DNA of 12,746 bases, taken from contig JAQCAO010000032.1 of assembly GCA_027731885.1 (NCBI GenBank), positions 1 to 12,746 of the forward strand, given 5' to 3'. The DNA comes from Actinomycetota bacterium. GTDB taxonomy: Bacteria; Actinomycetota; Actinomycetes; Nanopelagicales; Nanopelagicaceae. The notes beneath the pieces are model-generated. The model did not search any database and was not told where the DNA came from. It saw only the letters and a program-made list of their open reading frames with translations. Shown in pieces: positions 6,410-12,746 of the stretch. The position numbers and the translations under genes are program-made. Position 1 is the stretch's first letter. Each line of letters starts with the position of its first letter.

Positions 6410-7103
6410 AAAGCTCTCCCAAGGGCTAATAGTTCTTCTGATTTTCTCAGTATTGATGGGTCTCGGAAAATGGCAGCTGGATCGGTCAGTAATTGTCAAA
6501 GAAACAAATGCCGCCGCAAAGGTGATCGATCCCAAGGTCTATTCTTTACAAGATTTGGCTACACCTACTTCGCCACTTGATTCAAGAAATGCAAATAAGA
6601 GCGTTTCTGTAAGCGGATTTTATATTGCAAATTTTAAAGCACCGCTTCAAGTGGATAAAGATGGAAAGGTGAGCGATTGGGAAGTTGGCTTGTTGCAGGT
6701 TGATCAATCAAACCCGCTCTCTGGAATCTTGGTGGTCCGAGGACTCTGGGAAGATCGATTAGCAAACCCTGAGGTAGCGATATCTACCAAAATTTCACTT
6801 GTTGGGACTCTGCAACCACGTCAATACGATGATCGCGCAGATAATGAGCCCGGGATTATTTCCAGGCTAGATAGCAGCGTAATTGTTGGGTTGGTTGATC
6901 TGCAGTTATATGACGGTTTCATAGCCGCTAAATCAGAGAGCGTGCGGATAGGTGAGCTGGTGCGCGAAAGAGTTGTTCCACCGACTCCGGTCTCACGTAT
7001 CGCTGGGTATTACTGGCAACATATTTCATATGTCGCCATCTGGTGGCTAATGGCGGCGATAGTTCTTTACCTTCCCTTTTATCGCCGTAAGATTGCCTCA
7101 TGA
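6387..7103 (+). CDS. SURF1 family cytochrome c oxidase assembly protein
   Basis: A 238-residue protein of the SURF1/Shy1 family, which helps insert haem a into cytochrome c oxidase. The family layout is intact: a helix at about 12-27 followed by GLGKWQLDR (25-33, the G-WQ--R signature), a long extracytoplasmic domain with the conserved GLWEDR-type strand (119-124), and a second helix near the C-terminus introduced by GYYWQHISYVAIWW (207-220). The ATG at 6387 lies inside the preceding small gene and has no Shine-Dalgarno, so translation probably depends on that gene. The downstream DUF3817 gene overlaps by 4 bases (ATGA). Presence of SURF1 implies an aa3-type oxidase elsewhere in the genome. 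Confidence 0.9.
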   Translation: MKTRAIVKKLSQGLIVLLIFSVLMGLGKWQLDRSVIVKETNAAAKVIDPKVYSLQDLATPTSPLDSRNANKSVSVSGFYIANFKAPLQVDKDGKVSDWEVGLLQVDQSNPLSGILVVRGLWEDRLANPEVAISTKISLVGTLQPRQYDDRADNEPGIISRLDSSVIVGLVDLQLYDGFIAAKSESVRIGELVRERVVPPTPVSRIAGYYWQHISYVAIWWLMAAIVLYLPFYRRKIAS

Positions 7104-7399
7104 CAGGTGTAATTAAGAGATTTCGAGTAATGGCGGTTATCGCCGGTGTTATGTCACTGCTTCTCTGGTTTGTAGACCTGCCAGTGGTGTACCTATTTGA
7201 TAATGAAGACTGGAAAGCGAAAGTCGCCTGGATTCCCTTTGTTCACGGATGGATTTATGCGGTCTATCTCCTTGCCGCCATTCAATTTTCAGTTAAAGCG
7301 CGCTGGGAGCTGCGCCGCATAATCTGGCTCGCCCTGGCAGGCACATTGCCAGTTGCATCCTTTATTGCGGAGCGCAGAATTGTTAAGCAGTACAAGTAA
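7100..7399 (+). CDS. DUF3817 integral membrane protein
   Basis: A 99-residue protein with about three helices: 8-26, 47-63 and 73-90. Conserved family segments are FRVMAVIAGVMSLLL at the start, PFVHGWIYAVYLLAA (46-60) and AGTLPVASFIAERR (80-93). This fits DUF3817, a small actinobacterial membrane family of unknown function often found near respiratory or cell-envelope genes. It shares ATGA with the SURF1 stop and overlaps the following synthase gene, so it is part of the same operon. TAAGAT lies 7-12 bases before its ATG, a possible internal leaderless promoter, though this may be chance. A link to oxidase assembly is inferred from position only. Confidence 0.82.
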   Translation: MTGVIKRFRVMAVIAGVMSLLLWFVDLPVVYLFDNEDWKAKVAWIPFVHGWIYAVYLLAAIQFSVKARWELRRIIWLALAGTLPVASFIAERRIVKQYK

Positions 7400-8156
7400 G
7401 GCGATCAAATCCGCGCTCTATCCCTTTTATGAGTCGCGGATTGTCCGGGGTCTGGATTTTTCAAAGACGCCGCGCCACGTTGGAGTGATCTTGGATGGCA
7501 ATCGCCGTTTTGCAAAAGCTAATCCCAACCACCTTGATCCCAAGGGACATCGCCGCGGTGCCAGCAAGATTGTGGAATTTCTCGGTTGGTGCGATGAAGC
7601 AAAAGTTGAAGTTGTCACCTTGTGGTTGTTATCTACCGAAAACTTTAAACGCACCCCTGAAGAACTTGATGGGTTGTTGCGAATTATTGGCGACACGGTC
7701 GATGAACTTCACGCAACTGGCAAGTGGAATATAAAGGCCGTTGGTGCGCTAGATCTCTTGCCGCCTTGGCTAAGCGAGAAGTTGGCTAATTTGCCTCCCG
7801 TGGATGCAGATGGTGTTGAGGTAAATGTAGCTATTGGTTATGGCGGCCGACGTGAAATCGTGGATGCAGTAAAAGGATATTTACAAGATAAGCGCGAAGA
7901 TGGTTCTAGCATTGAAGCGGCGGCAAATGAATTAACGGCAGATGCGATTTCTAAGTATCTGTATACCGCCGGCCAACCAGATCCCGAATTATTGATCAGA
8001 ACTTCAGGAGAACAGCGCTTAGGTGGATTTTTATTGTGGCAGAGCGCGCTATCTGAGTTCTACTTCTGTGAAGCGTATTGGCCAGATTTTCGTCGCGTAG
8101 ATTTCTTACGCGCACTTCGCGCATATTCACAGCGCCAGCGTCGCCTTGGTGTATAG
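7380..8156 (+). CDS. uppS: Z-isoprenyl (undecaprenyl-type) diphosphate synthase
   Basis: A cis-prenyltransferase that extends an allylic diphosphate with isopentenyl diphosphate, feeding carrier-lipid synthesis for the cell wall. All family blocks are seen: ILDGNRRFAKA (catalytic Asp of DGNRR, residue 39 from this start), LLSTENFKR (83-91), IGYGGRREI (152-160), RTSGEQRLGGFLLWQSA (207-223) and the YWPDFR end block. It is closest by eye to the M. tuberculosis Rv1086 type (short-chain Z-farnesyl diphosphate synthase), which shares RLSGFLLWQSA, rather than Rv2361c; product chain length cannot be read off. The TTG at 7380 is chosen because GGAG (7369-7372) lies 7 bases before it and the length (258) suits the family. 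An upstream TTG at 7353 is possible. The gene overlaps DUF3817 by 20 bases. Confidence 0.93.
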   Translation: MLSSTSKAIKSALYPFYESRIVRGLDFSKTPRHVGVILDGNRRFAKANPNHLDPKGHRRGASKIVEFLGWCDEAKVEVVTLWLLSTENFKRTPEELDGLLRIIGDTVDELHATGKWNIKAVGALDLLPPWLSEKLANLPPVDADGVEVNVAIGYGGRREIVDAVKGYLQDKREDGSSIEAAANELTADAISKYLYTAGQPDPELLIRTSGEQRLGGFLLWQSALSEFYFCEAYWPDFRRVDFLRALRAYSQRQRRLGV

Positions 8157-8282
8157 CCTTAACCAAGCCTTAATCAATCGCTATGGCGTGTCGCACTTAA
8201 AAAGCGGCGATAAAGTTCTATCTTTTTCTAGTCAGAAGCAACTCCCATCGGATAAAACTAAAGAGAATGCGAGAGCTGGCCA

Positions 8283-9611
8283 TTGGCTACTCCAGTATCT
8301 AATAGCAAGAAAAAGGCTGCAAAAAAGACCTATGTTTTAGATACCAGCGTTCTGTTGGCAGATCCGAACGCGCTCTCAAAATTTGAAGAACATGAAGTAA
8401 TAATTCCGATCGCAGTTATTGGTGAACTCGAAACCAAACGCGATCACCCAGAACTCGGCTATTTTGCCCGCGCTGCGCTTCGCTCTCTAGATGACCTGCG
8501 CATTACTCACGGCCGGTTAGATAGACCTCTGACGATAACCCCAGAAGGTGGCACGCTCTCAGTTGAGTTAAACCATACCGATTTAAGTACCTTGCCCCAC
8601 GGCTTTTTACGAGATGGCACAAATGATTCACGTATTCTGGCGATCGCTAAGAATTTAATGTCTGATGGTAAAGACGTGGTCTTGGTTACTAAAGATTTAC
8701 CACTGCGCGTTAAAGCCTCTTCAGTTGGAGTCGAAGCCCAAGAGTATTTAGCCGAACTTGTTTCAAATAGCGGTTGGACTGGAATCGAAGAGTTAAGCGT
8801 TGGCCACAACATTATCGACGAGCTCTATGCTTCCGATCGCGCCGACCACGAAGCTGCTCATCAACTACCAGTTCATACTGGAATTGTTCTGCACTCTGAA
8901 AAAGGGAGCGCCCTTGCTCGAGTAACTGCAGATAAACAGTTGCAATTAGTCCGCGGCGATCGCAACGCCTTCGGATTGCACGGACGATCTGCAGAACAAC
9001 GAATCGCCTTGGATCTCTTATTAGATCCTGAGATCGGCATCGTCTCTCTCGGCGGTCGCGCCGGTACCGGAAAATCCGCGCTCGCTCTCTGCGCCGGTCT
9101 GGAAGCGGTAATGGAGAAGCGCCTTCATAAGAAAGTTGTAATCTTCCGTCCGCTCTATCCAGTTGGTGGGCAAGAGTTGGGATACCTACCTGGCAGTGAA
9201 GGCGAGAAGATGTCGCCCTGGGCGCAAGCGGTCTTCGATACTTTAGGAGCGCTGGTTTCTCAGGCGGTGGTAGAAGAGATTATGGCGCGCGGTTTGATCG
9301 AAGTTCTGCCACTGACCCATATCCGCGGCCGCTCACTTCATGACTCATTTGTAATTGTCGATGAAGCCCAATCGCTAGAGCGTGGCGTGTTGCTGACCGT
9401 GCTCTCCAGAATTGGGCAATCCTCGAGAGTTGTCCTAACTCACGATGTCGCCCAGCGCGATAATTTGCGGGTGGGCCGCCACGATGGCGTCGTCGCAGTC
9501 GTTGAGACCCTCAAGGGCCACCCGCTCTTTGCCCACGTAACCTTGACGCGCAGCGAGCGCTCGCCGATCGCAGCCCTGGTGACGGAGATGCTGGAAGGGC
9601 CGATTAGCTAA
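8283..9611 (+). CDS. phoH2: PIN-PhoH fusion protein (PhoH2-type RNase/RNA helicase)
   Basis: A 442-residue two-domain protein. Residues 16-165 form a PIN nuclease domain with the acidic set Asp 20 (VLDTSVLL), Glu 48 (GELE), Asp 115 (TNDSRIL) and Asp 138 (VTKD). Residues 235-440 form a PhoH P-loop domain with Walker [10 protein letters not shown] (257-265) and Walker B FVIVDEAQ (356-363). In mycobacteria this architecture unwinds and cleaves RNA. The end block [18 protein letters not shown] is strongly conserved in actinobacteria. The start is a TTG at 8283: an in-frame TAA precedes it and no ATG lies nearby. A weak GAGAG stands about 8 bases upstream. The C-terminal coding region is clearly G+C-richer than the N-terminal part. 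It follows uppS after 126 bases and may have its own promoter. Confidence 0.93.
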   Translation: MATPVSNSKKKAAKKTYVLDTSVLLADPNALSKFEEHEVIIPIAVIGELETKRDHPELGYFARAALRSLDDLRITHGRLDRPLTITPEGGTLSVELNHTDLSTLPHGFLRDGTNDSRILAIAKNLMSDGKDVVLVTKDLPLRVKASSVGVEAQEYLAELVSNSGWTGIEELSVGHNIIDELYASDRADHEAAHQLPVHTGIVLHSEKGSALARVTADKQLQLVRGDRNAFGLHGRSAEQRIALDLLLDPEIGIVSLGGRAGTGKSALALCAGLEAVMEKRLHKKVVIFRPLYPVGGQELGYLPGSEGEKMSPWAQAVFDTLGALVSQAVVEEIMARGLIEVLPLTHIRGRSLHDSFVIVDEAQSLERGVLLTVLSRIGQSSRVVLTHDVAQRDNLRVGRHDGVVAVVETLKGHPLFAHVTLTRSERSPIAALVTEMLEGPIS

Positions 9612-9862
9612 CTCGCTGCCTACTCCCAGATCAGCTCTATTTAAATCTCACAGTCATAATTAGGACAATTAGGACTTTGCGCTAACTGAGCAGGACTTTT
9701 ACCTGTCCACAGGAGGCGACTTTTCTGAGAATTTGCGCCACACGCATAATTTAATTTGCGAGATCCAACCCAGATTGCCACTCTTAGCGCATTCCCCGCA
9801 GGCCCCCAACCTATTTTTAGGTCGATGGCCCACGGGCAGAGAGAACGGAAAGGAGGGCAGCG
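9612..9862 (+). promoter_or_regulatory. Regulatory region of the SLT-like gene
   Basis: No gene is seen in 251 bases. In order: a perfect tandem repeat AATTAGGAC x2 (9658-9675); AGGACTTT at 9671-9678 and again at 9692-9699, 21 bases apart; an inverted repeat CCTGT-CC-ACAGG (9702-9713) containing CTGTCCACA, one base from the actinobacterial DnaA box; a -10 candidate CATAAT (9745-9750); and a hairpin ACCTA/TAGGT flanked by GGCC/GGCC in the presumed 5' leader. It ends in a strong Shine-Dalgarno AAGGAGG (9850-9856), 6 bases before the ATG. It does not resemble the ydaO (c-di-AMP) riboswitch found before many actinobacterial wall hydrolases. Confidence 0.45.
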
Positions 9863-10453
9863 ATGTCCAAGTACAGCTCCAACTCGCGCGCCCTTTGGAC
9901 CCTGGTAGGTGCATTGCTCTTCATCTCTGCCGCCCAACCAACTGCCTCTGGTCTGGAATTTCCGATGACCACAACCATTTCGCTACCGGCATCGGCAAAT
10001 CTGACTACCTCAATTTCCCTTAAAAATAGCGTCGATCTCTCCGAAGGCGCTGCCCTGTACACCCAGCTAGATAAGCGCGCCAAACTCGTCGCCTCTCAAA
10101 TGGCGTTGGCGGCAGTCGTCAGTCGACAAGTCGAAATGGCGCGTTCTAGCTCTGGCGCTAAGCGGGTTGCGAAATCGATCATGCTTATTGAATATGCCTG
10201 GGGTGCCGATCAATTCCTCTGCCTCAACCGACTTTGGACTAAAGAGAGCCACTGGAATTACAGAGCCCGCAATCGGGTATCGGGCGCTCACGGAATCCCA
10301 CAGTCTCTGCCCGCAAGTCGGATGGATGATGTTGCAACCGATTGGCGCACCAACCCAGTCACCCAGATCCGTTGGGGGCTACGTTACATCGAAGCGCGTT
10401 ACGACATTCCATGCAGAGCTTGGGCAAAATTTAAGCGCAGTAATTACTACTAA
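9863..10453 (+). CDS. Secreted transglycosylase (SLT)-like cell-wall lytic protein
   Basis: A 196-residue exported protein. A signal peptide is clear: polar/basic [10 protein letters not shown], then a hydrophobic core (about 11-24), with likely cleavage between residues 24 and 30. Residues 60-105 are probably helical. From about 106 to 196 there is a lysozyme-like SLT domain: [14 protein letters not shown] (124-137) with the likely catalytic Glu 128, then [15 protein letters not shown] (140-154), [17 protein letters not shown] (160-176) and a C-terminal RY-IPC-AW block. Cys 120 and Cys 184 probably form a disulphide. This is the compact actinobacterial form that cleaves peptidoglycan glycan strands. 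The ATG has an unusually complete Shine-Dalgarno for this window. Its stop overlaps the stop of the convergent fumarase gene (CTAA). Confidence 0.87.
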   Translation: MSKYSSNSRALWTLVGALLFISAAQPTASGLEFPMTTTISLPASANLTTSISLKNSVDLSEGAALYTQLDKRAKLVASQMALAAVVSRQVEMARSSSGAKRVAKSIMLIEYAWGADQFLCLNRLWTKESHWNYRARNRVSGAHGIPQSLPASRMDDVATDWRTNPVTQIRWGLRYIEARYDIPCRAWAKFKRSNYY

Positions 10454-12108
10454 ATCTTAGGCTTGCTCCCAATAGAAACTAACTTGGTAGTTTCAGTAAA
10501 GAAATCATTTCCTTTATCGTCAACAACAATGAAGGCCGGAAAGTCCACAACATCAATCTTCCAGATCGCTTCCATTCCGAGATCTTCAAAATCCAAGACT
10601 TCAACTTTCTTGATGCAATCTTGGGCAAGGCGCGCTGCTGGCCCACCGATAGATCCAAGATAGAAACCACCGTGGGTTTTGCAAGCATCGGTGACAACCT
10701 TGGAGCGATTTCCTTTAGCGAGCATTACAAGAGAACCACCTGCTGCTTGGAATTGTTCAACATATGAATCCATTCGCCCAGCCGTTGTTGGGCCGAAGGA
10801 ACCTGATGCATAACCAGCAGGAGTCTTTGCCGGGCCTGCGTAATAAACAGCGTAATCCTTTAAGTACTGCGGCAGCGCTTGGCCGGCATCAAGTGATTCT
10901 TTAATGCGGGAGTGTGCCAAATCGCGAGCGACAACGAGCGTTCCAGAAAGCGAAAGACGAGTCTTAATTGGATGCTTGCTTAGCTCTGCGCGCACAGCAT
11001 CCATTGGCTGATTTAAATCAATCTTCACCACGTTATCGTCTAAGTGATCATCAGTTGTATCAGGTAAGAAATGTGCTGGATCGCGCTCTAACTCTTCGAG
11101 AAAGATGCCATCTTTAGTGATCTTGGCCTTTGCCTGACGATCTGCCGAACAAGATACAGCGATTGAAATTGGCAGAGATGCGCCGTGGCGGGGCAAACGA
11201 ACCACGCGGACATCGTGGCAGAAGTACTTGCCACCAAATTGTGCGCCAATTCCTAAGGTACGTGTTAGTTGAAGTATTTGTTCTTCAAGTTCTAAATCGC
11301 GGAACCCGTGGCCAGTTGCGGCATCACCTGAAGTTGGCAGCGAATCCAAGTATTTAGTACTGGCCAATTTTGCAGTCTTTACATTGTGTTCGGCGCTTAA
11401 TCCACCAATGGCAATTGCCAGGTGATAGGGAGGGCAAGCGGCGGTTCCGATGGAACGGAGTTTTTCATCTAGCCATTTCAAGAATGCAGTTGGGTTTAAA
11501 ACTGACTTAGTCTCTTGATATAGAAATGTCTTATTTGCACTGCCGCCACCTTTGGCGATAAATAATAAGTTGTACTCATCTTGATGATCTGAATCAGCGA
11601 ATATTTCGATTTGGGCAGGCAGGTTATTGCCCGTGTTCTTCTCTTCCCAAGTCGTCGTCGGCGCCATCTGTGAATATCGCAGGTTTAAACCAGTGTAGGC
11701 GTTGTAAATACCTTGCGAGATGGCAACTTCATCTTTAGATGTTGTCAGAACATATTGTCCACGCTTACCCATTACAAGTGCGGTACCGGTGTCTTGGCAC
11801 ATCGGCAGAATTCCACCAGCTGCGATATTGGCGTTCTTCAATAGATCTAAGGCGACGAAGCGATCATTAGGTGAGCTTTCCGGATCCGTCAAAATATTGG
11901 CTAACTGCTGCAAATGTTCAGCGCGCAAGTAATGCGAGATATCGTGAATCGCCGTTTCAGAAAGTAGCGTCAACGCTTCAGGTGCTATCTGCAGAAATTC
12001 GCGATCGCCCAGTTTAATGACGCTGACACCAGCGTTGCCGATTTTGCGGTACTTAGTTTTATCCTCACCGATTGGAAGTAAATCAGAGTATGAAAATTGT
12101 GGTGACAT
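10450..12108 (-). CDS. Class I fumarate hydratase ([4Fe-4S])
   Basis: A 552-residue class I fumarase interconverting fumarate and malate in the TCA cycle. The three cluster ligands are in place: Cys 104 ([10 protein letters not shown]), Cys 225 ([10 protein letters not shown]) and Cys 320 (AVSCSADRQ), close to the positions in E. coli FumA. The N-terminal (alpha) domain runs to about 330. The C-terminal (beta) domain carries [40 protein letters not shown] and [13 protein letters not shown]. The full-length single chain matches FumA/FumB rather than the two-subunit form. The ATG overlaps the xseB stop by one base (TAATG), so it is translated as part of an xseA-xseB-fumarase operon. A class I enzyme is oxygen-labile, unlike class II FumC. 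Other class I hydro-lyases such as L(+)-tartrate dehydratase are related, but length and context favour fumarase. Confidence 0.93.
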   Translation of the reverse strand: MSPQFSYSDLLPIGEDKTKYRKIGNAGVSVIKLGDREFLQIAPEALTLLSETAIHDISHYLRAEHLQQLANILTDPESSPNDRFVALDLLKNANIAAGGILPMCQDTGTALVMGKRGQYVLTTSKDEVAISQGIYNAYTGLNLRYSQMAPTTTWEEKNTGNNLPAQIEIFADSDHQDEYNLLFIAKGGGSANKTFLYQETKSVLNPTAFLKWLDEKLRSIGTAACPPYHLAIAIGGLSAEHNVKTAKLASTKYLDSLPTSGDAATGHGFRDLELEEQILQLTRTLGIGAQFGGKYFCHDVRVVRLPRHGASLPISIAVSCSADRQAKAKITKDGIFLEELERDPAHFLPDTTDDHLDDNVVKIDLNQPMDAVRAELSKHPIKTRLSLSGTLVVARDLAHSRIKESLDAGQALPQYLKDYAVYYAGPAKTPAGYASGSFGPTTAGRMDSYVEQFQAAGGSLVMLAKGNRSKVVTDACKTHGGFYLGSIGGPAARLAQDCIKKVEVLDFEDLGMEAIWKIDVVDFPAFIVVDDKGNDFFTETTKLVSIGSKPKI

Positions 12109-12311
12109 TATTGCGCCGGTTTCTTTGCAGCATCTAGCTTCTTCTTAGCCCCGTCCAACCATTCTTGGCAGATCTTGGCTAACTCTTCGCCGCGCTCCCA
12201 GAGCTTTAACGACTCTTCTAAAGTTGCGCTGCCATCTTCGAGTGATTCAACAATCTCGGCGAGTTCATCGCGCGCTTCTTCATACGAAGGCTTTTCTGAT
12301 TTAGCGGCCAT
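12108..12311 (-). CDS. xseB: Exodeoxyribonuclease VII small subunit
   Basis: A 67-residue subunit of exonuclease VII, which degrades single-stranded DNA together with XseA in repair. The family sequence is plain: [19 protein letters not shown] (residues 9-27) followed by the [18 protein letters not shown] segment and a Lys-rich end. It is predicted to be a two-helix coiled coil that binds the long helices of XseA. The gene starts 9 bases after the xseA stop. Its own stop shares one base with the fumarase ATG. There is no Shine-Dalgarno, but TAGATT (12323-12318), made in part from the xseA stop codon, occupies -12 to -7, a possible leaderless start; coupling with xseA explains expression equally well. 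Confidence 0.94.
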   Translation of the reverse strand: MAAKSEKPSYEEARDELAEIVESLEDGSATLEESLKLWERGEELAKICQEWLDGAKKKLDAAKKPAQ

Positions 12312-12320
12312 GGGTTAAAT

Positions 12321-12746
12321 CTACTCGCTCCCCAGCACGCTGGCTTTAGCTTCGCCTTTAGCAGCTCGGATTCGCAGCACAGATCCAGCCTTCAACTTTG
12401 TGGCATCGCGCACAATTTTTCCATCATCGCTTTGGACCACCGAGTAGCCACGATCCATAGTCGATTGTGGAGAGAGTGAGCGCAGGTGAGCGATAACGCC
12501 CTTGATCTCTTTCTTCTCAATATCTAATAAAGCTTTAAATCCGCGGTGTGCACGATCACGCAAGGCTGATAAATCTTCTTTACGTACTTTAATCATTACG
12601 CCAGGATCTTTCATAACTGGGCGATTACGCAATTGTGTGATCTGATTTAACTCAAAATCGACGCTAGCAACCAGTCGGCGAAACATGCGATCACGCAATT
12701 TATTTATATCCGAAATCTCTTCTTCAATATCGGGCACGACCCGCTT
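12321..12746 (-). CDS. xseA: Exodeoxyribonuclease VII large subunit, C-terminal part
   Basis: The frame is open to the window edge, so only the last 141 residues (about a third of a usual XseA) are present. A GTG at 12737 is the first start-like codon in view but is internal. The visible part has the long helical, charged region that forms the coiled-coil arm, then the closing signature MDRGYSVVQSDDGKIVRD and a small beta segment (LRIRAAKGEAKASV), as in the family. The OB-fold and catalytic core lie outside the window. It is the first gene seen of the minus-strand operon with xseB and fumarase. Confidence 0.93.
   Translation of the reverse strand, partial: KRVVPDIEEEISDINKLRDRMFRRLVASVDFELNQITQLRNRPVMKDPGVMIKVRKEDLSALRDRAHRGFKALLDIEKKEIKGVIAHLRSLSPQSTMDRGYSVVQSDDGKIVRDATKLKAGSVLRIRAAKGEAKASVLGSE

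Noticed and set aside
8152..8180. Direct repeat GCCTTAA twice, 11 bases apart, before phoH2
   Set aside because: Too short and adjacent to a stop codon; likely chance.
8146..8340. 64-codon frame between uppS and phoH2, in the position of the mycobacterial PhoAT antitoxin that precedes phoH2
   Set aside because: It starts with a TTG lacking a Shine-Dalgarno, overlaps 58 bases of phoH2 in another frame, and has no likeness I can name. Conservation in relatives would be needed to revive it.
9733..10023. 96-codon plus-strand frame and minus-strand frames over the SLT gene and its leader
   Set aside because: They overlap the clear signal-peptide-bearing SLT gene with its strong Shine-Dalgarno, and show no domain.

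Overview
The window looks like chromosome from a small-genome, moderate-GC actinobacterium, most probably a planktonic freshwater lineage of the acI / Nanopelagicales type. The order greA – DUF4307 – uppS – PIN/PhoH – fumarase – xseB – xseA is, from memory, the order of the Mycobacterium tuberculosis Rv1080c–Rv1108c neighbourhood. The BI-1/YccA protein has the actinobacterial 'MRSSNP' start, and the DrrA/DrrB, DUF3817 and SLT-type proteins are of actinobacterial type. Base composition is near 45-50% G+C, intergenic gaps are very short, and stop/start overlaps are common. The genus is inference; no rRNA is present.

Layout. 1-657: 3' part of a secreted S1 (trypsin-like) protease with a Lys-rich, two-Cys C-terminal tail. 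786-1285: a three-helix membrane protein of unknown function, translationally coupled (TAATG) to a 40-residue one-helix protein that is easily missed. 1286-1539: a non-coding leader with two abutting hairpins just before the start codon of the BI-1/YccA gene (1540-2292). A strong hairpin terminator (2307-2344) follows and lies inside the 3' end of the opposing MFS exporter gene (2299-3519, minus). Divergent from the exporter is a drrA/drrB-type ABC export pair (3596-5376), which meets greA (minus) at a shared TTAA stop overlap.

5373-8156: greA and a DUF4307 membrane protein on the minus strand. Divergent from them, after only 14 bp, is a compact plus-strand operon: a 47-residue membrane protein, SURF1 (cytochrome oxidase assembly), DUF3817 and a Z-isoprenyl diphosphate synthase, all overlapping. 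Next come a PIN-PhoH (PhoH2-type) RNase/helicase (8283-9611) and, behind a 250-bp regulatory region, a secreted SLT-like cell-wall lytic enzyme (9863-10453).

10450-12746, minus strand: xseA (N-terminus outside the window), xseB and a class I [4Fe-4S] fumarase in one coupled operon.

Most genes are housekeeping: transcript proofreading, RNA turnover, DNA repair, TCA cycle, respiratory-chain assembly, lipid carrier synthesis and wall remodelling. No mobile element, CRISPR array, tRNA, rRNA or defence system was found. The least described items are the two small membrane proteins, the protease tail, the paired hairpins before the BI-1 gene, the repeats upstream of the SLT gene, and a recurring -10-like box 7-12 nt before several starts that suggests leaderless transcripts. 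I see no convincing wholly new multi-gene system.
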